From: Pseudomonas paracarnis
Lineage (GTDB): Bacteria > Pseudomonadota > Gammaproteobacteria > Pseudomonadales > Pseudomonadaceae
Reading direction: 5' to 3'
DNA length: 64,000 nucleotides
Assembly (NCBI RefSeq): GCF_904063055.1
Contig: NZ_CAJFCN010000003.1
Span: forward strand, 310,001-374,000
Part shown: positions 1 through 8,718 of the stretch, piece after piece
Numbering within the stretch: the first letter of the stretch is position 1
Layout: every line of letters begins with the position of its first letter
The notes under the pieces: generated by a model
What the model was told of the DNA's origin: nothing
Database searches by the model: none
The model's input: the letters and a program-made list of their open reading frames with translations, nothing else
Made by a program: the position numbers and the translations under genes

Positions 1-370
1 ACTCACAGGTGGACCAGATTGGCCCGGCGTCCATTTCCTCCACCGCTTGCAAGGCGGTGACGCCCCAACGGCGGGCCTGCTGGGTGATGGCCCAGTCCAG
101 CGCACTGGCGCCACGGTCGCCGACGATGCCCGGATGGATGATCACCACCGGGCGTTGCGGATGGCTCCACAGTTGATGCGGCACACGGTCCTTCAAAAAT
201 GGGCAGATCACCAGGTCGGCGCCAGACGCCTCGACCTGCTGGCATACCGTGGCTTGATCGGTGAACACCACAACGCTGGGGTCGTGACCCGCTTGGCGCA
301 GATCCAGCCAGGCCCGTTGGGTTAAACCGTTGAATGCCGATGATAACAACAGGATCTTCAGTGATCGCAT
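1..370 (-). CDS. HoxX/HypX-like formyltransferase-enoyl-CoA hydratase protein, 5' end only
   Basis: The minus-strand frame starting at the ATG at 370 is open to the left edge (123 codons visible) after an AGGAAGAG ribosome site. It begins MRSLKILLLSSAFNGLTQRA and contains VVIIHPGIVGDRGASALDWA and MDAGPIWSTCE. These resemble the N-terminal tetrahydrofolate-dependent formyltransferase fold of HoxX/HypX proteins, whose C-terminal half is a crotonase domain. In NiFe-hydrogenase bacteria this protein makes the CO ligand of the active site. The catalytic C-terminal half lies outside the window. No hydrogenase gene is visible here, and many pseudomonads lack one, so the role in this host is unclear. 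Family call fairly firm, function not. Confidence 0.75.
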   Translation of the reverse strand, partial: MRSLKILLLSSAFNGLTQRAWLDLRQAGHDPSVVVFTDQATVCQQVEASGADLVICPFLKDRVPHQLWSHPQRPVVIIHPGIVGDRGASALDWAITQQARRWGVTALQAVEEMDAGPIWSTCE

Positions 371-587
371 GGCTGACTCTTCCTTGAGAATATGCGACCA
401 GAGCAGCCCGTTGAGCCGTCCCTGGCCATCGATAAGCGCCCAAGGTTATAGAGCGAGCCAGCCTCCCCACCTGATCGAGATCAATAGATGAAAGCGGCTT
501 ATTTTTTCTGAATCACCGCGCAACCTACTCATCAAATGAACATGCCCTGCTCGGGTACGCCTTGTTAACCGTAACGGAGCCACGTTC

Positions 588-815
588 ATGTTCGAGAAAC
601 CGCATTACCTCATCAGTTTCATCCTCGACAACCAGCCACAAAGCCGCACGCTTGAGCACGATGCCGACACGCTGGACCCTCAATGGGCCGAGTCCCTGCT
701 CAGGCAGCGCTTTGCAGAGCTCAAGGACGCGAAATTGAGCGACGTCCAGGTGCAAAAGCGCAACAAGCCCGCCGATGAAGGCCATGACATCCCAGGGCAT
801 TACCAGCAGCCGTGA
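588..815 (+). CDS. Small conserved-looking protein of unknown function
   Basis: A 75-residue soluble, charged protein with no signal peptide or membrane segment. The ATG follows ACGGAGCC, a plausible ribosome site, and codon use resembles its neighbours. It ends about 55 bases before the metallothionein gene on the same strand, so the two may be co-transcribed. I do not recognise the family and can assign no function. That it is a real gene is supported by the start signal and the lack of a better frame. Confidence 0.6.
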   Translation: MFEKPHYLISFILDNQPQSRTLEHDADTLDPQWAESLLRQRFAELKDAKLSDVQVQKRNKPADEGHDIPGHYQQP

Positions 816-870
816 TCGCGTATCACAAAAGCGCTGACCGTTCACCAATCACTGAATATTCGGAGGACCT

Positions 871-1131
871 ATGAACCCGACAACTCAAGGTTTGCCCTGC
901 GCCTGCCCAGGCTGCACCTGCCAGGTGACCCATGACACGCGTCACCAGCGCAACGGCAAAGCCTACTGCAGCCAGGCATGCGCCGACTTGCACCCACAGG
1001 GTCAAGCGTGCCCCAGTGCCGATTGCCATTGCGAGTCGAATGTGAAGGTGCGAGACCGCTCCGTCAGCGATAGCCAGCTCGACGAGGCGATCGAAGAAAC
1101 CTTTCCTGCAAGCGATCCCATATCGCCTTGA
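871..1131 (+). CDS. Bacterial metallothionein with conserved acidic tail
   Basis: An 86-residue Cys-rich cytoplasmic protein that binds Zn/Cd/Cu. Nine cysteines sit at residues 10, 12, 15, 17, 33, 37, 47, 52 and 54, with histidines at 21, 25, 41 and 53. The opening CACPGCTCQV and the YCSQACAD block are typical of the SmtA/PmtA family and of Pseudomonas metallothioneins. After the metal-binding part comes a linker and a tail, DEAIEETFPASDPISP, which to my memory recurs in other small proteobacterial proteins. The ATG follows CGGAGGACCT, a strong ribosome site. Length is at the long end for Pseudomonas members. Confidence 0.9.
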   Translation: MNPTTQGLPCACPGCTCQVTHDTRHQRNGKAYCSQACADLHPQGQACPSADCHCESNVKVRDRSVSDSQLDEAIEETFPASDPISP

Positions 1132-1248
1132 TCATTCAGCCCCACTAGGAAAACGGGGGTTGCATCGTGGCTCTAGGGTCTAGCAGTTGACAGCCCCCGG
1201 CAAAACTCAACAACCTGCACGTCTCACCGCCCTGCCCTGAGGCTGCCC

Positions 1249-2154
1249 TTGGACTATTTCACCGCGCTCACCGCCTTCATCGAAGCCGCCGAAGGCAACA
1301 ACTTCTCGCGTGCCGCCGAACGTTTGGGGATCAAGGCCTCAACGGTTTCACGCTATGTGAAGGACCTTGAGCAGGACCTGGGCATCGCGCTGTTCAACCG
1401 CTCCACACGCACGCTGCATCTGACCGAAGGCGGCCAGACCTTCCTGATACACGCACGCAGAGTATTGGATGAACTGGAAAACGCCAAGGCAGCCACGTCT
1501 GCGCTGAACCAGCATCCCCGGGGCGTGTTGAAACTCAACCTGCCACCGGCGTTTGCTCGCCATCACATCCTGCCGGCGTTGAATGACTTTCTGGCGCGCT
1601 ACCCGCAGATCAGCGTGGAACTGGTGCTGGATAACAACAAGGTCAATTTGATTCATGCCGGCGTCGACTTGGCCATCCGCATTGGCGAGCTGGCCGATTC
1701 GACGCTCAAGGCACGCAAGCTCAGCGACGGCCACTACCGCTTGGTGGTCAGCCCGGCGTTTGGCACGCAACACCCTCCTCCGTCCACGCCCACGGACTTG
1801 GCCGGTGTGCCTGCGGTGCTGGGCACGGCGACCACCGGCGATATCAGTCTTGTATCCGCCGGCCGCGCGCTCCCGTTGCAGCATGACGGCGTGATTCGAA
1901 TCAATGACCTGGATGCGCAACTCATCGCCGTGCGCCAAGGCTTGGGCTTTGGGCTGTTGCCGGACTGGCTGGTGGCGCGAAGTATCGAGGCCGGCGAGTT
2001 GGCAGTGTGGCTGCCCGAATGGCATATCCAGGGCGTGGAGCGGGCGTTTGCGGTGTGGTTTGTGTACCCGCCCAAGCGCATCGTATCGTCCAAGGTCCGG
2101 TGTTTTATCGACTTTATCGTTGAACGACTGGGCGAAACACCGGACTGGAAGTGA
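1249..2154 (+). CDS. LysR-family transcriptional regulator
   Basis: A 301-residue LTTR. The winged HTH occupies about residues 1-60 (FSRAAERLGIKASTVSRYVK), followed by the two-lobed effector domain. No ATG lies near the conserved N-terminus; the frame opens at a TTG preceded by CTGAGG, and MDYFTALTAFIEAAE matches usual LTTR N-termini. It belongs to the subgroup with an LNLPPAFARHHI-type start to the ligand domain. It converges on the bicupin gene, the two stop codons being one base apart, so it is not an obvious divergent regulator of that cluster. Target unknown. Confidence 0.9.
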   Translation: MDYFTALTAFIEAAEGNNFSRAAERLGIKASTVSRYVKDLEQDLGIALFNRSTRTLHLTEGGQTFLIHARRVLDELENAKAATSALNQHPRGVLKLNLPPAFARHHILPALNDFLARYPQISVELVLDNNKVNLIHAGVDLAIRIGELADSTLKARKLSDGHYRLVVSPAFGTQHPPPSTPTDLAGVPAVLGTATTGDISLVSAGRALPLQHDGVIRINDLDAQLIAVRQGLGFGLLPDWLVARSIEAGELAVWLPEWHIQGVERAFAVWFVYPPKRIVSSKVRCFIDFIVERLGETPDWK

Positions 2155-2155
2155 C

Positions 2156-3088
2156 TCAACTGAAGCGGATATCCAGCGCACGCAAGTAGGTTTGCAGCCC
2201 CGCATCCTGAATCGGGATCAGGAACGCCTCGCTATCCGATTCATTAAAATGCGCATGCCAGTAACCGGGTGGTGTGACAAACGCCAGGCCGGGCGACCAG
2301 TCGACCCGCTGCGGGTTACGGATTTGCCCATCCGCGTCCAGCTCGGTGCCCACCAATGAATAACAGCCCTTGGGGCAATCAATAATGAAGTCCAGTGCAA
2401 TCGACTGATGCCGATGGGGTTTCTGCACCGATCCCGCCGGCAGAATTCCGTACATGGCCCACAGCACGTGAGTCACCGTGCGCGTCTGCGGGAAATGACG
2501 GTTGCCCAGCAGGATGCTGATGCGGCTGCGATCCTGTGCCCTAGGATCATCGGCCGCTTCACGCAACTTCGCGTTGGCCAGCGCTGCTGGGTACAGGGTC
2601 GGCGCAAAGCGCTCGGCGCTGGGTGTCACCCCCAGGTAACGCAACAGTGGCTCATCATGCACGTAGTAAAGACGCGCATCCTCGCGGGCACTGAAGTGCG
2701 CCTGCTGTAATCCCGGCAGGGCAATAAAGCAGCCCTTGGACCATTGAATCTCATACTCCCCCTGAACCACGCTGCCCTGCCCGGCAATCACGTAGAACAC
2801 CTGGGAAGTGGCGTTGGGTTGCAGGGTCTGTGTGTCACCACGGTTAAGGCGCATGAAGTTTGCACATAACCCGGGGCCGGTGGCGGGGCCTTCGCAGCCC
2901 AAAGCCTCGCTGAGGTCCAGCGGTACCACGCGGGAGGGGCCATTGTCATACAGCGAGGCGGGAAAGCTGTGGTAGGGAATGCGGGAAATCAGGTTGGCAC
3001 TGATGGGGTTCGCCGCCTTGCTGTACTCGAAGTACTCGGCGTCCACTTGGTTGATATCCGTCAGTGCGGGGTCCAATTCACGGTTCAT
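2156..3088 (-). CDS. Bicupin protein of the amine-catabolism cluster
   Basis: 310 residues. The start is the ATG at 3088 behind TGAGGTGAG, not an upstream in-frame start. Two cupin barrels can be seen. The N-terminal one carries SQVFYVIAGQGSVVQG and GCFIALPGLQQAHF. The C-terminal one carries PHRHQSIALDFII and PPGYWHAHFNE, with the His/Glu-type metal ligands more obvious in the second. The architecture resembles gentisate 1,2-dioxygenase-like bicupins, but I cannot assign a substrate. It is the last gene of a minus-strand run (aminotransferase, permease, aldehyde dehydrogenase, bicupin), lying 131 bases after the dehydrogenase, which suggests a role in amine breakdown. Confidence 0.75.
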   Translation of the reverse strand: MNRELDPALTDINQVDAEYFEYSKAANPISANLISRIPYHSFPASLYDNGPSRVVPLDLSEALGCEGPATGPGLCANFMRLNRGDTQTLQPNATSQVFYVIAGQGSVVQGEYEIQWSKGCFIALPGLQQAHFSAREDARLYYVHDEPLLRYLGVTPSAERFAPTLYPAALANAKLREAADDPRAQDRSRISILLGNRHFPQTRTVTHVLWAMYGILPAGSVQKPHRHQSIALDFIIDCPKGCYSLVGTELDADGQIRNPQRVDWSPGLAFVTPPGYWHAHFNESDSEAFLIPIQDAGLQTYLRALDIRFS

Positions 3089-3219
3089 CAGGCTCACCTC
3101 AGTCTTGGGCTGGATCGCGCAGCGCGGTTGAAGCGCTGCACGGGGTGAGTGGACTATAGGCATTGCCCACTGGCGGATGAATGCCTGTGACGGCACAGCA
3201 GTTATGCGAAACGGGGCAG

Positions 3220-4710
3220 TTAACGCAACTGGAACCAGGTGGTTTTCAGTTGCGTGTACTTATCAAACGAATGCAGCGACAAATCGCGCCCGAACCCCGA
3301 CTGCTTGCCGCCGCCAAACGGCACGGTCACATCCAGCGCATCAATGGTGTTGACCGACACGGTGCCGGCGTTCAGGGCACGGGCCACGCGATGCGCACGG
3401 TTCAGGTCATCACTCCACACCGAGGCCGCCAGGCCATAAAGGCTGTCGTTGGCTTGCTGAATGGCCTGTTCTTCGGTATCGAAAGCGCTCACCGCCAGCA
3501 CAGGCCCAAACACCTCCTCCTGGGAAAGGCGCATGTCAGCGGTGACGTTGGCGAATATCGTCGGCTGGATGAAGTTTGAACAACCCTCAATGTTCAACTG
3601 TTGGCCGCCGGTCAACAGCGTGGCACCGTCTGCATGCGCCCGGCCGATGGCTTGCATGATGCGTGCGGTTTGCCCGCTGTCGACAATTGCACCGGCGGCG
3701 CTGGCGGGATTAAGTGGGTTGCCGGGCATCCAGGCGCGGGATTTATCGATCAGGCGCTCGATGAACTCGTCGTGGATGCAGCGTTGCACGTAGAGGCGCG
3801 AATTGGCCGAACACACCTCGCCCTGGTTGAAGAAAATCCCAAAGGCCGCCTTCTCCGCCGCCAGGTCCAGGTCCTGACAGTCTGCAAACACCAGGTTCGG
3901 GCTCTTGCCACCACACTCCAGCCACACCTGTTTGAGGTTGGACTGGGCGGCGTACTGCATGAAGTATTTGCCCACCTGGGTGGAGCCGGTAAACACCAGG
4001 CAATCAACGTCCGGGTGCAACCCCAGTGCCTTGCCGGCGCCCTCGCCCATACCTGGCACCACGTTTAGCACGCCTTCGGGGATGCCTGCCTCCAGCGCCA
4101 GTTGGGCCAGGCGCAGGGCGGAAAACGGCGATTGCTCAGCGGGCTTGAGCACCACGCTATTGCCGGCCGCCAAGGCGGGTGCCAGTTTCCAGGCGGCCAT
4201 GTCCAGCGGAAAATTCCACGGCACCACCGCGGCAATCACACCCAGGGCTTCGCGGGTGATGGTCGCCAACGCGTTGTGGGCAGTCGGCGCGACCTGATCG
4301 TAGAGCTTGTCCAGGGCTTCGCCGTACCAGGCGAACACATGGGCCGCGCCGGGCACGTCGACGTTATAGGCGTCCATTACCGGCTTGCCCATGTTCAGGG
4401 AGTCCAGCAATGCGAGTTCTTCGCGGTGGGTCATCAACAGGTCGGCGAGTTTGATCAGGACTTTTTTGCGTTCGCCTGGAGGCATGCGCCGCCACGGGCC
4501 GTTGTCAAAGGCGCGGCGTGCGGAGCGCACTGCCAGGTCGACCTCCGCTGCACCGCAGGCGGCGACCTGCGCAAGGACTCGGTTAGTCGCCGGGTTGATG
4601 GTGTCGAAGGTCGCCCCGCAGAGTGCACCTACGGGATGGCCGTCGATCAGGGCGGTGCTGATGAAGGTTTGGCGAGCAGCGCGTTGCTGCCAATAGTCTA
4701 GGTTGAACAT
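3220..4710 (-). CDS. NAD(P)-dependent aldehyde dehydrogenase, PuuC-like
   Basis: 496 residues starting MFNLDYWQQRAARQ; the ATG at 4710 has AGGAATAC upstream. The catalytic set is intact: Asn166 (PWNFP), Glu265 (LECGG) and Cys300 (NQGEVC), with FTGSTQVGK in the nucleotide-binding part. Overall similarity from memory is highest to E. coli PuuC, gamma-glutamyl-gamma-aminobutyraldehyde dehydrogenase, and to other aminoaldehyde dehydrogenases. With the adjacent aminotransferase and PuuP-like permease it would oxidise the aminoaldehyde made by transamination of a diamine to the amino acid. Exact substrate not determinable from sequence. Confidence 0.88.
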   Translation of the reverse strand: MFNLDYWQQRAARQTFISTALIDGHPVGALCGATFDTINPATNRVLAQVAACGAAEVDLAVRSARRAFDNGPWRRMPPGERKKVLIKLADLLMTHREELALLDSLNMGKPVMDAYNVDVPGAAHVFAWYGEALDKLYDQVAPTAHNALATITREALGVIAAVVPWNFPLDMAAWKLAPALAAGNSVVLKPAEQSPFSALRLAQLALEAGIPEGVLNVVPGMGEGAGKALGLHPDVDCLVFTGSTQVGKYFMQYAAQSNLKQVWLECGGKSPNLVFADCQDLDLAAEKAAFGIFFNQGEVCSANSRLYVQRCIHDEFIERLIDKSRAWMPGNPLNPASAAGAIVDSGQTARIMQAIGRAHADGATLLTGGQQLNIEGCSNFIQPTIFANVTADMRLSQEEVFGPVLAVSAFDTEEQAIQQANDSLYGLAASVWSDDLNRAHRVARALNAGTVSVNTIDALDVTVPFGGGKQSGFGRDLSLHSFDKYTQLKTTWFQLR

Positions 4711-4765
4711 GTTGTATTCCTGAAGCGGGGTATGGATCCAACATCCTGGCCGGCCCTGAGGGCGC

Positions 4766-4792
4766 CATCGGGGGCAAGCCCCCTCCCACATG
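4766..4792. repeat. Single REP palindrome
   Basis: A REP of the GGGGGCAAGCCCCC type ending in CTCCCACAT lies in the 123-base gap between the permease and aldehyde dehydrogenase genes. It can fold into a hairpin and may modulate readthrough between the two genes. Confidence 0.7.
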
Positions 4793-4833
4793 AGCCCAGG
4801 TGTGTCAGTTGTATAAGTGGGTGGCTATTTCGC

Positions 4834-6213
4834 TTATTCGGCCATGTGCAATTCCGGCATCCCCACCCGGAACCCTCGGGTGAGGCACAGCAAACACAGC
4901 AGCCCCAGGCCCATCCAGCCCAGGCCGATGGTGAACGACAGGCCCGACAGGCTCGTCCACAACCACAGCGTGCTGAGAAACCCCAGGCCTGGCAGGGCGG
5001 CGTACAGCAGATAGTTGCGTGTACCGCGCAGCTTCTGGTCGCCCAGGTAATGCTTGATCACGGCCAGGTTCACCGCCGAAAACGCGAACAGCGCGCCAAA
5101 GCTGATCATGTTGGCCACGGTGTCCAGGCTGATAAACAGCGCAATCAGCGAAAACAGGCTGACCAGCATGATCGCGTTGGCCGGGACGCGTTTTTTCGTC
5201 ACCAGCTTGCCGAATACCCTGGGCAATGCGCCGTCGCGGCCCATGGCGAACAGCACCCGTGACACGCTGGCCTGGGAGACCATCGCGGAAGCGAAACAAC
5301 CCGCCACGTAGGTGGCGGTAAATGCACTCACCAGCAGCTCACCGCCGACCCGACGCATCACATCCACCGAAGCCGCGTCGGGATCGGCGAAACTGTTCCA
5401 TTCCGGGAAGACCATCTGGGCGCAATACGACACCACCAGAAACAGCAGCCCACCGATCAGCGACACCGCCATGATCGCCTGCGGAATGGTACGGCGCGGG
5501 TCCGGCGTCTCCTCGGCCATGGTCGATACCGCATCAAACCCCAGGAACGACAGGCACAGCACCGCCGCACCGGTCATGATCAGCGGCACACTGAAACCTT
5601 CATGGTAAAACGGCTTGAGCAGCGGCACCGGCTCGGCTTGCCCGCTGAGGTTGTGGATCGACAACGCCACGAACACCACGATGAACACCAGTTGGGCCAC
5701 GATCAGCACCCAATTGACCCGGGTAATCGACTCGATACCCACCAGATTCAGCGCCGTCACCAGGGCAATGGAGCCCAATACCCATACGGCGGTGGGCACG
5801 GTAGGAAAGTATTCGGACAAGTAGATGCCGATCAGCAAATAGCTGAGCAGCGGCAGGAAGATGTAGTCCAGCAGCAAGGTCCAGCCGGCGATAAAGCCGA
5901 AGGAGGCGCCAAACGCCTTGCGCGTATAGGTGTAGACCGAGCCCGAATAGGGGTGCGCCTTGACCATGCACCCATAGCTGTAGGCCGTCAGCAGCATGGC
6001 AGCCAGGGTCAACAGGTAGGCGGTGGCCAGATGCCCTTTGGTCATCTGGGTGACCAGGCCGTAGGTGGTGAACACCGCCAGCGGCACCATATACGCCAGG
6101 CCGAACAGTACAAGCCCGACAAGGCCCAGGGGTTGTCGAAAGCGGCGCGATGAGGTCAGTTGGGTTGAGGTTTGATGGGCGGGAGTATCGGCTACGTTTG
6201 TTATTGTATTCAT
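4834..6213 (-). CDS. APC-superfamily amine permease, PuuP-like
   Basis: 459 residues, starting at the ATG at 6213 behind CCAGGAGTC. About twelve hydrophobic segments run through the protein. The blocks GLVLFGLAYMVPLAVFTTYG, SFLGFDAVSTMAEETPDPRR and SVSRVLFAMGRDG line up with E. coli PuuP/PlaP putrescine importers, so this is an inner-membrane importer for putrescine or a related amine. It sits between aminotransferase and dehydrogenase genes on the same strand, which supports that substrate class. The remote alternative is a general amino-acid permease. Confidence 0.85.
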   Translation of the reverse strand: MNTITNVADTPAHQTSTQLTSSRRFRQPLGLVGLVLFGLAYMVPLAVFTTYGLVTQMTKGHLATAYLLTLAAMLLTAYSYGCMVKAHPYSGSVYTYTRKAFGASFGFIAGWTLLLDYIFLPLLSYLLIGIYLSEYFPTVPTAVWVLGSIALVTALNLVGIESITRVNWVLIVAQLVFIVVFVALSIHNLSGQAEPVPLLKPFYHEGFSVPLIMTGAAVLCLSFLGFDAVSTMAEETPDPRRTIPQAIMAVSLIGGLLFLVVSYCAQMVFPEWNSFADPDAASVDVMRRVGGELLVSAFTATYVAGCFASAMVSQASVSRVLFAMGRDGALPRVFGKLVTKKRVPANAIMLVSLFSLIALFISLDTVANMISFGALFAFSAVNLAVIKHYLGDQKLRGTRNYLLYAALPGLGFLSTLWLWTSLSGLSFTIGLGWMGLGLLCLLCLTRGFRVGMPELHMAE

Positions 6214-6358
6214 TGCTGACTCCTGGAAAGTGGAATGCAGGGCACCGCGGCGTTCGATCAAATCGACACCGTTGATGAGTCATCCATTGGGAGCGGTGGG
6301 CAGGCCGCTATGGGGCGCCCACCCTGTTCAACCGAGCGGCATGCAGGGGCTTAGCCCT

Positions 6359-7741
6359 TCACAGTTTTCCCGCGATCCGTGCGGTGCGGTCCACCGCGAT
6401 GCGGGTTTTGTCGACCAGCTCATCAAGCTCCGCGCGGCTGGCCACCAGGGCCGGCGCCATGATCATACGGCCCAGGGTCGAGCGAATAATCACGCCTTCT
6501 TCGAAGCCAAACGTGCGGCATTGCCAGGCCAGGTCGTTTTCATTGGCAAAGCGTTTGCGCGTGCCCTTGTCCTCGACAAACTGCAAGGCTGCCAGCAGGC
6601 CGGTACCCTGGATCTCGCCGATCAGCGGGTGGTTACCAAAGACTTCATGCAGGAGCGTGTGCAAATACGGCCCGGTGTCGTCCTTCACCTGGCGCACGAT
6701 CCCTTCGTCACGCAGCGCCTTGAGGTTGGCCAGGGCCACCGCCGCCGCAACCGGGTGCCCGGAATACGTCAGTCCATGGGCAAACACCCCGCCCCGCTCC
6801 ACCAGGGCTTCGGCCATGCGCTTGCTCAATACCAAACCGCCCATGGGCAGGTAACCGGAGGTCAGGCCCTTGGCGATCGACAACGTGTCGGGTTCGAAGC
6901 CGAAATGCTGATGGGCAAACCATTCACCGGTACGGCCGAAACCGCCAATCACTTCATCAGCGCACAGCAGCACATCGTATTGGCGACAGATGCGCTGGAT
7001 CTCTGGCCAGTAGCTTTCTGGGGGGAAAATCATGCCGCCGGCGCCCTGGAAAGGTTCAGCGATAAAACCGGCGACGTTTTGCGCGCCCAACTCCAGGATC
7101 TTTTCTTCCAGTTGTAGAGCGCAGCGCCTTCCGAACTCGGCCGGGGTCAACTCACCGCCCTGGGCGTACCAATAAGGCTCGTCAATGTGCGCGACGTCCG
7201 GGATCAAGCCGCCCATTTCATGCATGAATTTCATGCCGCCCAGGGCAGACGCCGCCAGGGTGGAGCCGTGATAGCCATTCCAGCGACCGATCATGATCTT
7301 CTTCTGCGGCTTGCCGAGCACTTGCCAGTAGCGGCGTACGGTGCGGATCAGCACCTCGTTGGCTTCGGAACCGGAGTTGGTGTAGATCACATGGCTGTAG
7401 TGCTTTGGCAACAGGCTGAACAGCAACTCGGACAGCTCGATCACCGCCGGATGGGTGGTGTGAAAGAACATGTTGTAGTACGCCAACTGATCCATCTGCG
7501 CAGCCGCCGCAGCGGTCAGGTCCTTGCGGCCATAACCCAGCTGCGTACACCACAGGCCCGACATCCCGTCCAGGTAACGCTTACCCTCGCTGTCCCACAG
7601 GTACAGGCCCTCACCGCGGACCATTACGCGTGGGCCTTCGGCATTCAGCGCCTTTTGATCCACAAAGGCATGGATATGGTGCGCCGCGTCCGAGGCCTGG
7701 TAGTCCTGGGTCTGGCGTTGCGGTTCAAAGGGTAGGTTCAT
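6359..7741 (-). CDS. Class III PLP aminotransferase, putrescine/omega-amine type (SpuC-like)
   Basis: 460 residues. The PLP lysine is Lys291 (SIAKGLTSGYLPMGG), with Asp262 (CADEVIGGFGRTG) contacting the cofactor nitrogen and SGSEANE at about 123-129 gripping the phosphate. HTTHPAVIELSELLFSLLP and WNGYHGSTLA are typical of the Pseudomonas SpuC group, which transaminates putrescine to 4-aminobutyraldehyde with pyruvate as acceptor. The ATG is at 7741; the upstream ribosome site is weak (AAGAGAAAA). It lies 36 bases after the LuxR gene and 145 bases before the permease. Related enzymes accept beta-alanine or other omega-amines, so the substrate is inferred from neighbours. Confidence 0.88.
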   Translation of the reverse strand: MNLPFEPQRQTQDYQASDAAHHIHAFVDQKALNAEGPRVMVRGEGLYLWDSEGKRYLDGMSGLWCTQLGYGRKDLTAAAAAQMDQLAYYNMFFHTTHPAVIELSELLFSLLPKHYSHVIYTNSGSEANEVLIRTVRRYWQVLGKPQKKIMIGRWNGYHGSTLAASALGGMKFMHEMGGLIPDVAHIDEPYWYAQGGELTPAEFGRRCALQLEEKILELGAQNVAGFIAEPFQGAGGMIFPPESYWPEIQRICRQYDVLLCADEVIGGFGRTGEWFAHQHFGFEPDTLSIAKGLTSGYLPMGGLVLSKRMAEALVERGGVFAHGLTYSGHPVAAAVALANLKALRDEGIVRQVKDDTGPYLHTLLHEVFGNHPLIGEIQGTGLLAALQFVEDKGTRKRFANENDLAWQCRTFGFEEGVIIRSTLGRMIMAPALVASRAELDELVDKTRIAVDRTARIAGKL

Positions 7742-7777
7742 GGCTTTTTCTCTTGTTGTGGGTGGTCATGCAGCCGG

Positions 7778-8617
7778 TCAACGGCTTTTGCTCATGTAGC
7801 GTTCGAGGGGGTCTTTGCTCAGCCCGCCCTGGGCCTCGGCCAACGAGTCGATAAACAGGGAAAACAGTTCCGATTGCGTGCCGATGTCGAGCTTGCTGTA
7901 GATGTGCTTGCGGTGGGACTTGATAGTGTCTTCGGAGACTCCGAGGCGCTCGGCCAGCGAACGTGTGGAGTGGCCGCGCAGGATCAACTGGGTGATCCGG
8001 CATTCGCGTTCGGTGAGCAGCGACGAGCCGAAGTTGTTGAGTGCCGAGTGAATACGCTGTTCCAACAGGCTTTCGAAGCGCGCGCCCTGAGTCTCCAGGC
8101 CGGCGAAGTGCTTGCCCAGCACCGCCAGTACCCAAGGTGCTATGCGCTTGAATTGCTCGGTGGTGGCCGCGTCGAGCTTTTGCGTAAAGGCCAGCGACAC
8201 CGCCAGGCTCAAGCCGTTGCTCGCCTGCAGGATGTAGTTGAGCTCATCCTCCAGGTGCGAATGCCGGTAAAACGACTGGTAGTACTCGCTGTGCTCGAAG
8301 TGATCGGGGGCTACGTCGGCGAGGTCGTAGCAGCCGGAAGCCGCCCCCTCCACGCAGGCGCCGTAGAACGGGTCGAGCAAGTAAAACCCGGAGAGGTACT
8401 GGCGCACATTGCCCTGGGGCAGCCATGGCCCGTCCAGTTCGAACACTGCGCTGGGCATGCCGTCGTGGGGGTACAGGTACAAGGTCGTGGCCTGAATGGG
8501 GCGGATACACCCCAGGGCATCGAACAACGTGGCGGCAAACCCCGCGTGCCCGATGCTCTCGGTCACCCTGGCTATCTGTTCGAACCACTGGGCTGAAGAC
8601 AGTCGATCATTATCCAC
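7778..8617 (-). CDS. LuxR-type transcriptional regulator of the amine cluster
   Basis: 279 residues with a C-terminal LuxR helix-turn-helix at about 205-260 (LTERECRITQLILRGHSTRS, then EDTIKSHRKHIYSKLDI). The N-terminal half is an uncharacterised sensor region with LLDPFYGAC and VAPDHFEHSEYY. No usable ATG lies near the 5' end; the GTG at 8617 follows GGCGAGTC. It is the first gene of the minus-strand amine cluster and so its probable regulator. A clear paralogue, sharing LLDPFY and VAPDHF, lies at 45984-46769 beside another APC permease. Confidence 0.85.
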   Translation of the reverse strand: MDNDRLSSAQWFEQIARVTESIGHAGFAATLFDALGCIRPIQATTLYLYPHDGMPSAVFELDGPWLPQGNVRQYLSGFYLLDPFYGACVEGAASGCYDLADVAPDHFEHSEYYQSFYRHSHLEDELNYILQASNGLSLAVSLAFTQKLDAATTEQFKRIAPWVLAVLGKHFAGLETQGARFESLLEQRIHSALNNFGSSLLTERECRITQLILRGHSTRSLAERLGVSEDTIKSHRKHIYSKLDIGTQSELFSLFIDSLAEAQGGLSKDPLERYMSKSR

Positions 8618-8718
8618 TTCGAAGACTCGCCGTCATAACGGTTGGGTGCGACACCAGGTCACTGGCGCCGGGGACTGAAGTGATAGTCCCACACCCGCAA
8701 AGTCATCGAAATCACCCC

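Noticed and set aside
3..470. Long minus-strand frame at the left edge
   Set aside because: It is in a different frame from the HoxX-like gene, which has the recognisable sequence and a ribosome site; the frame shows no family features.
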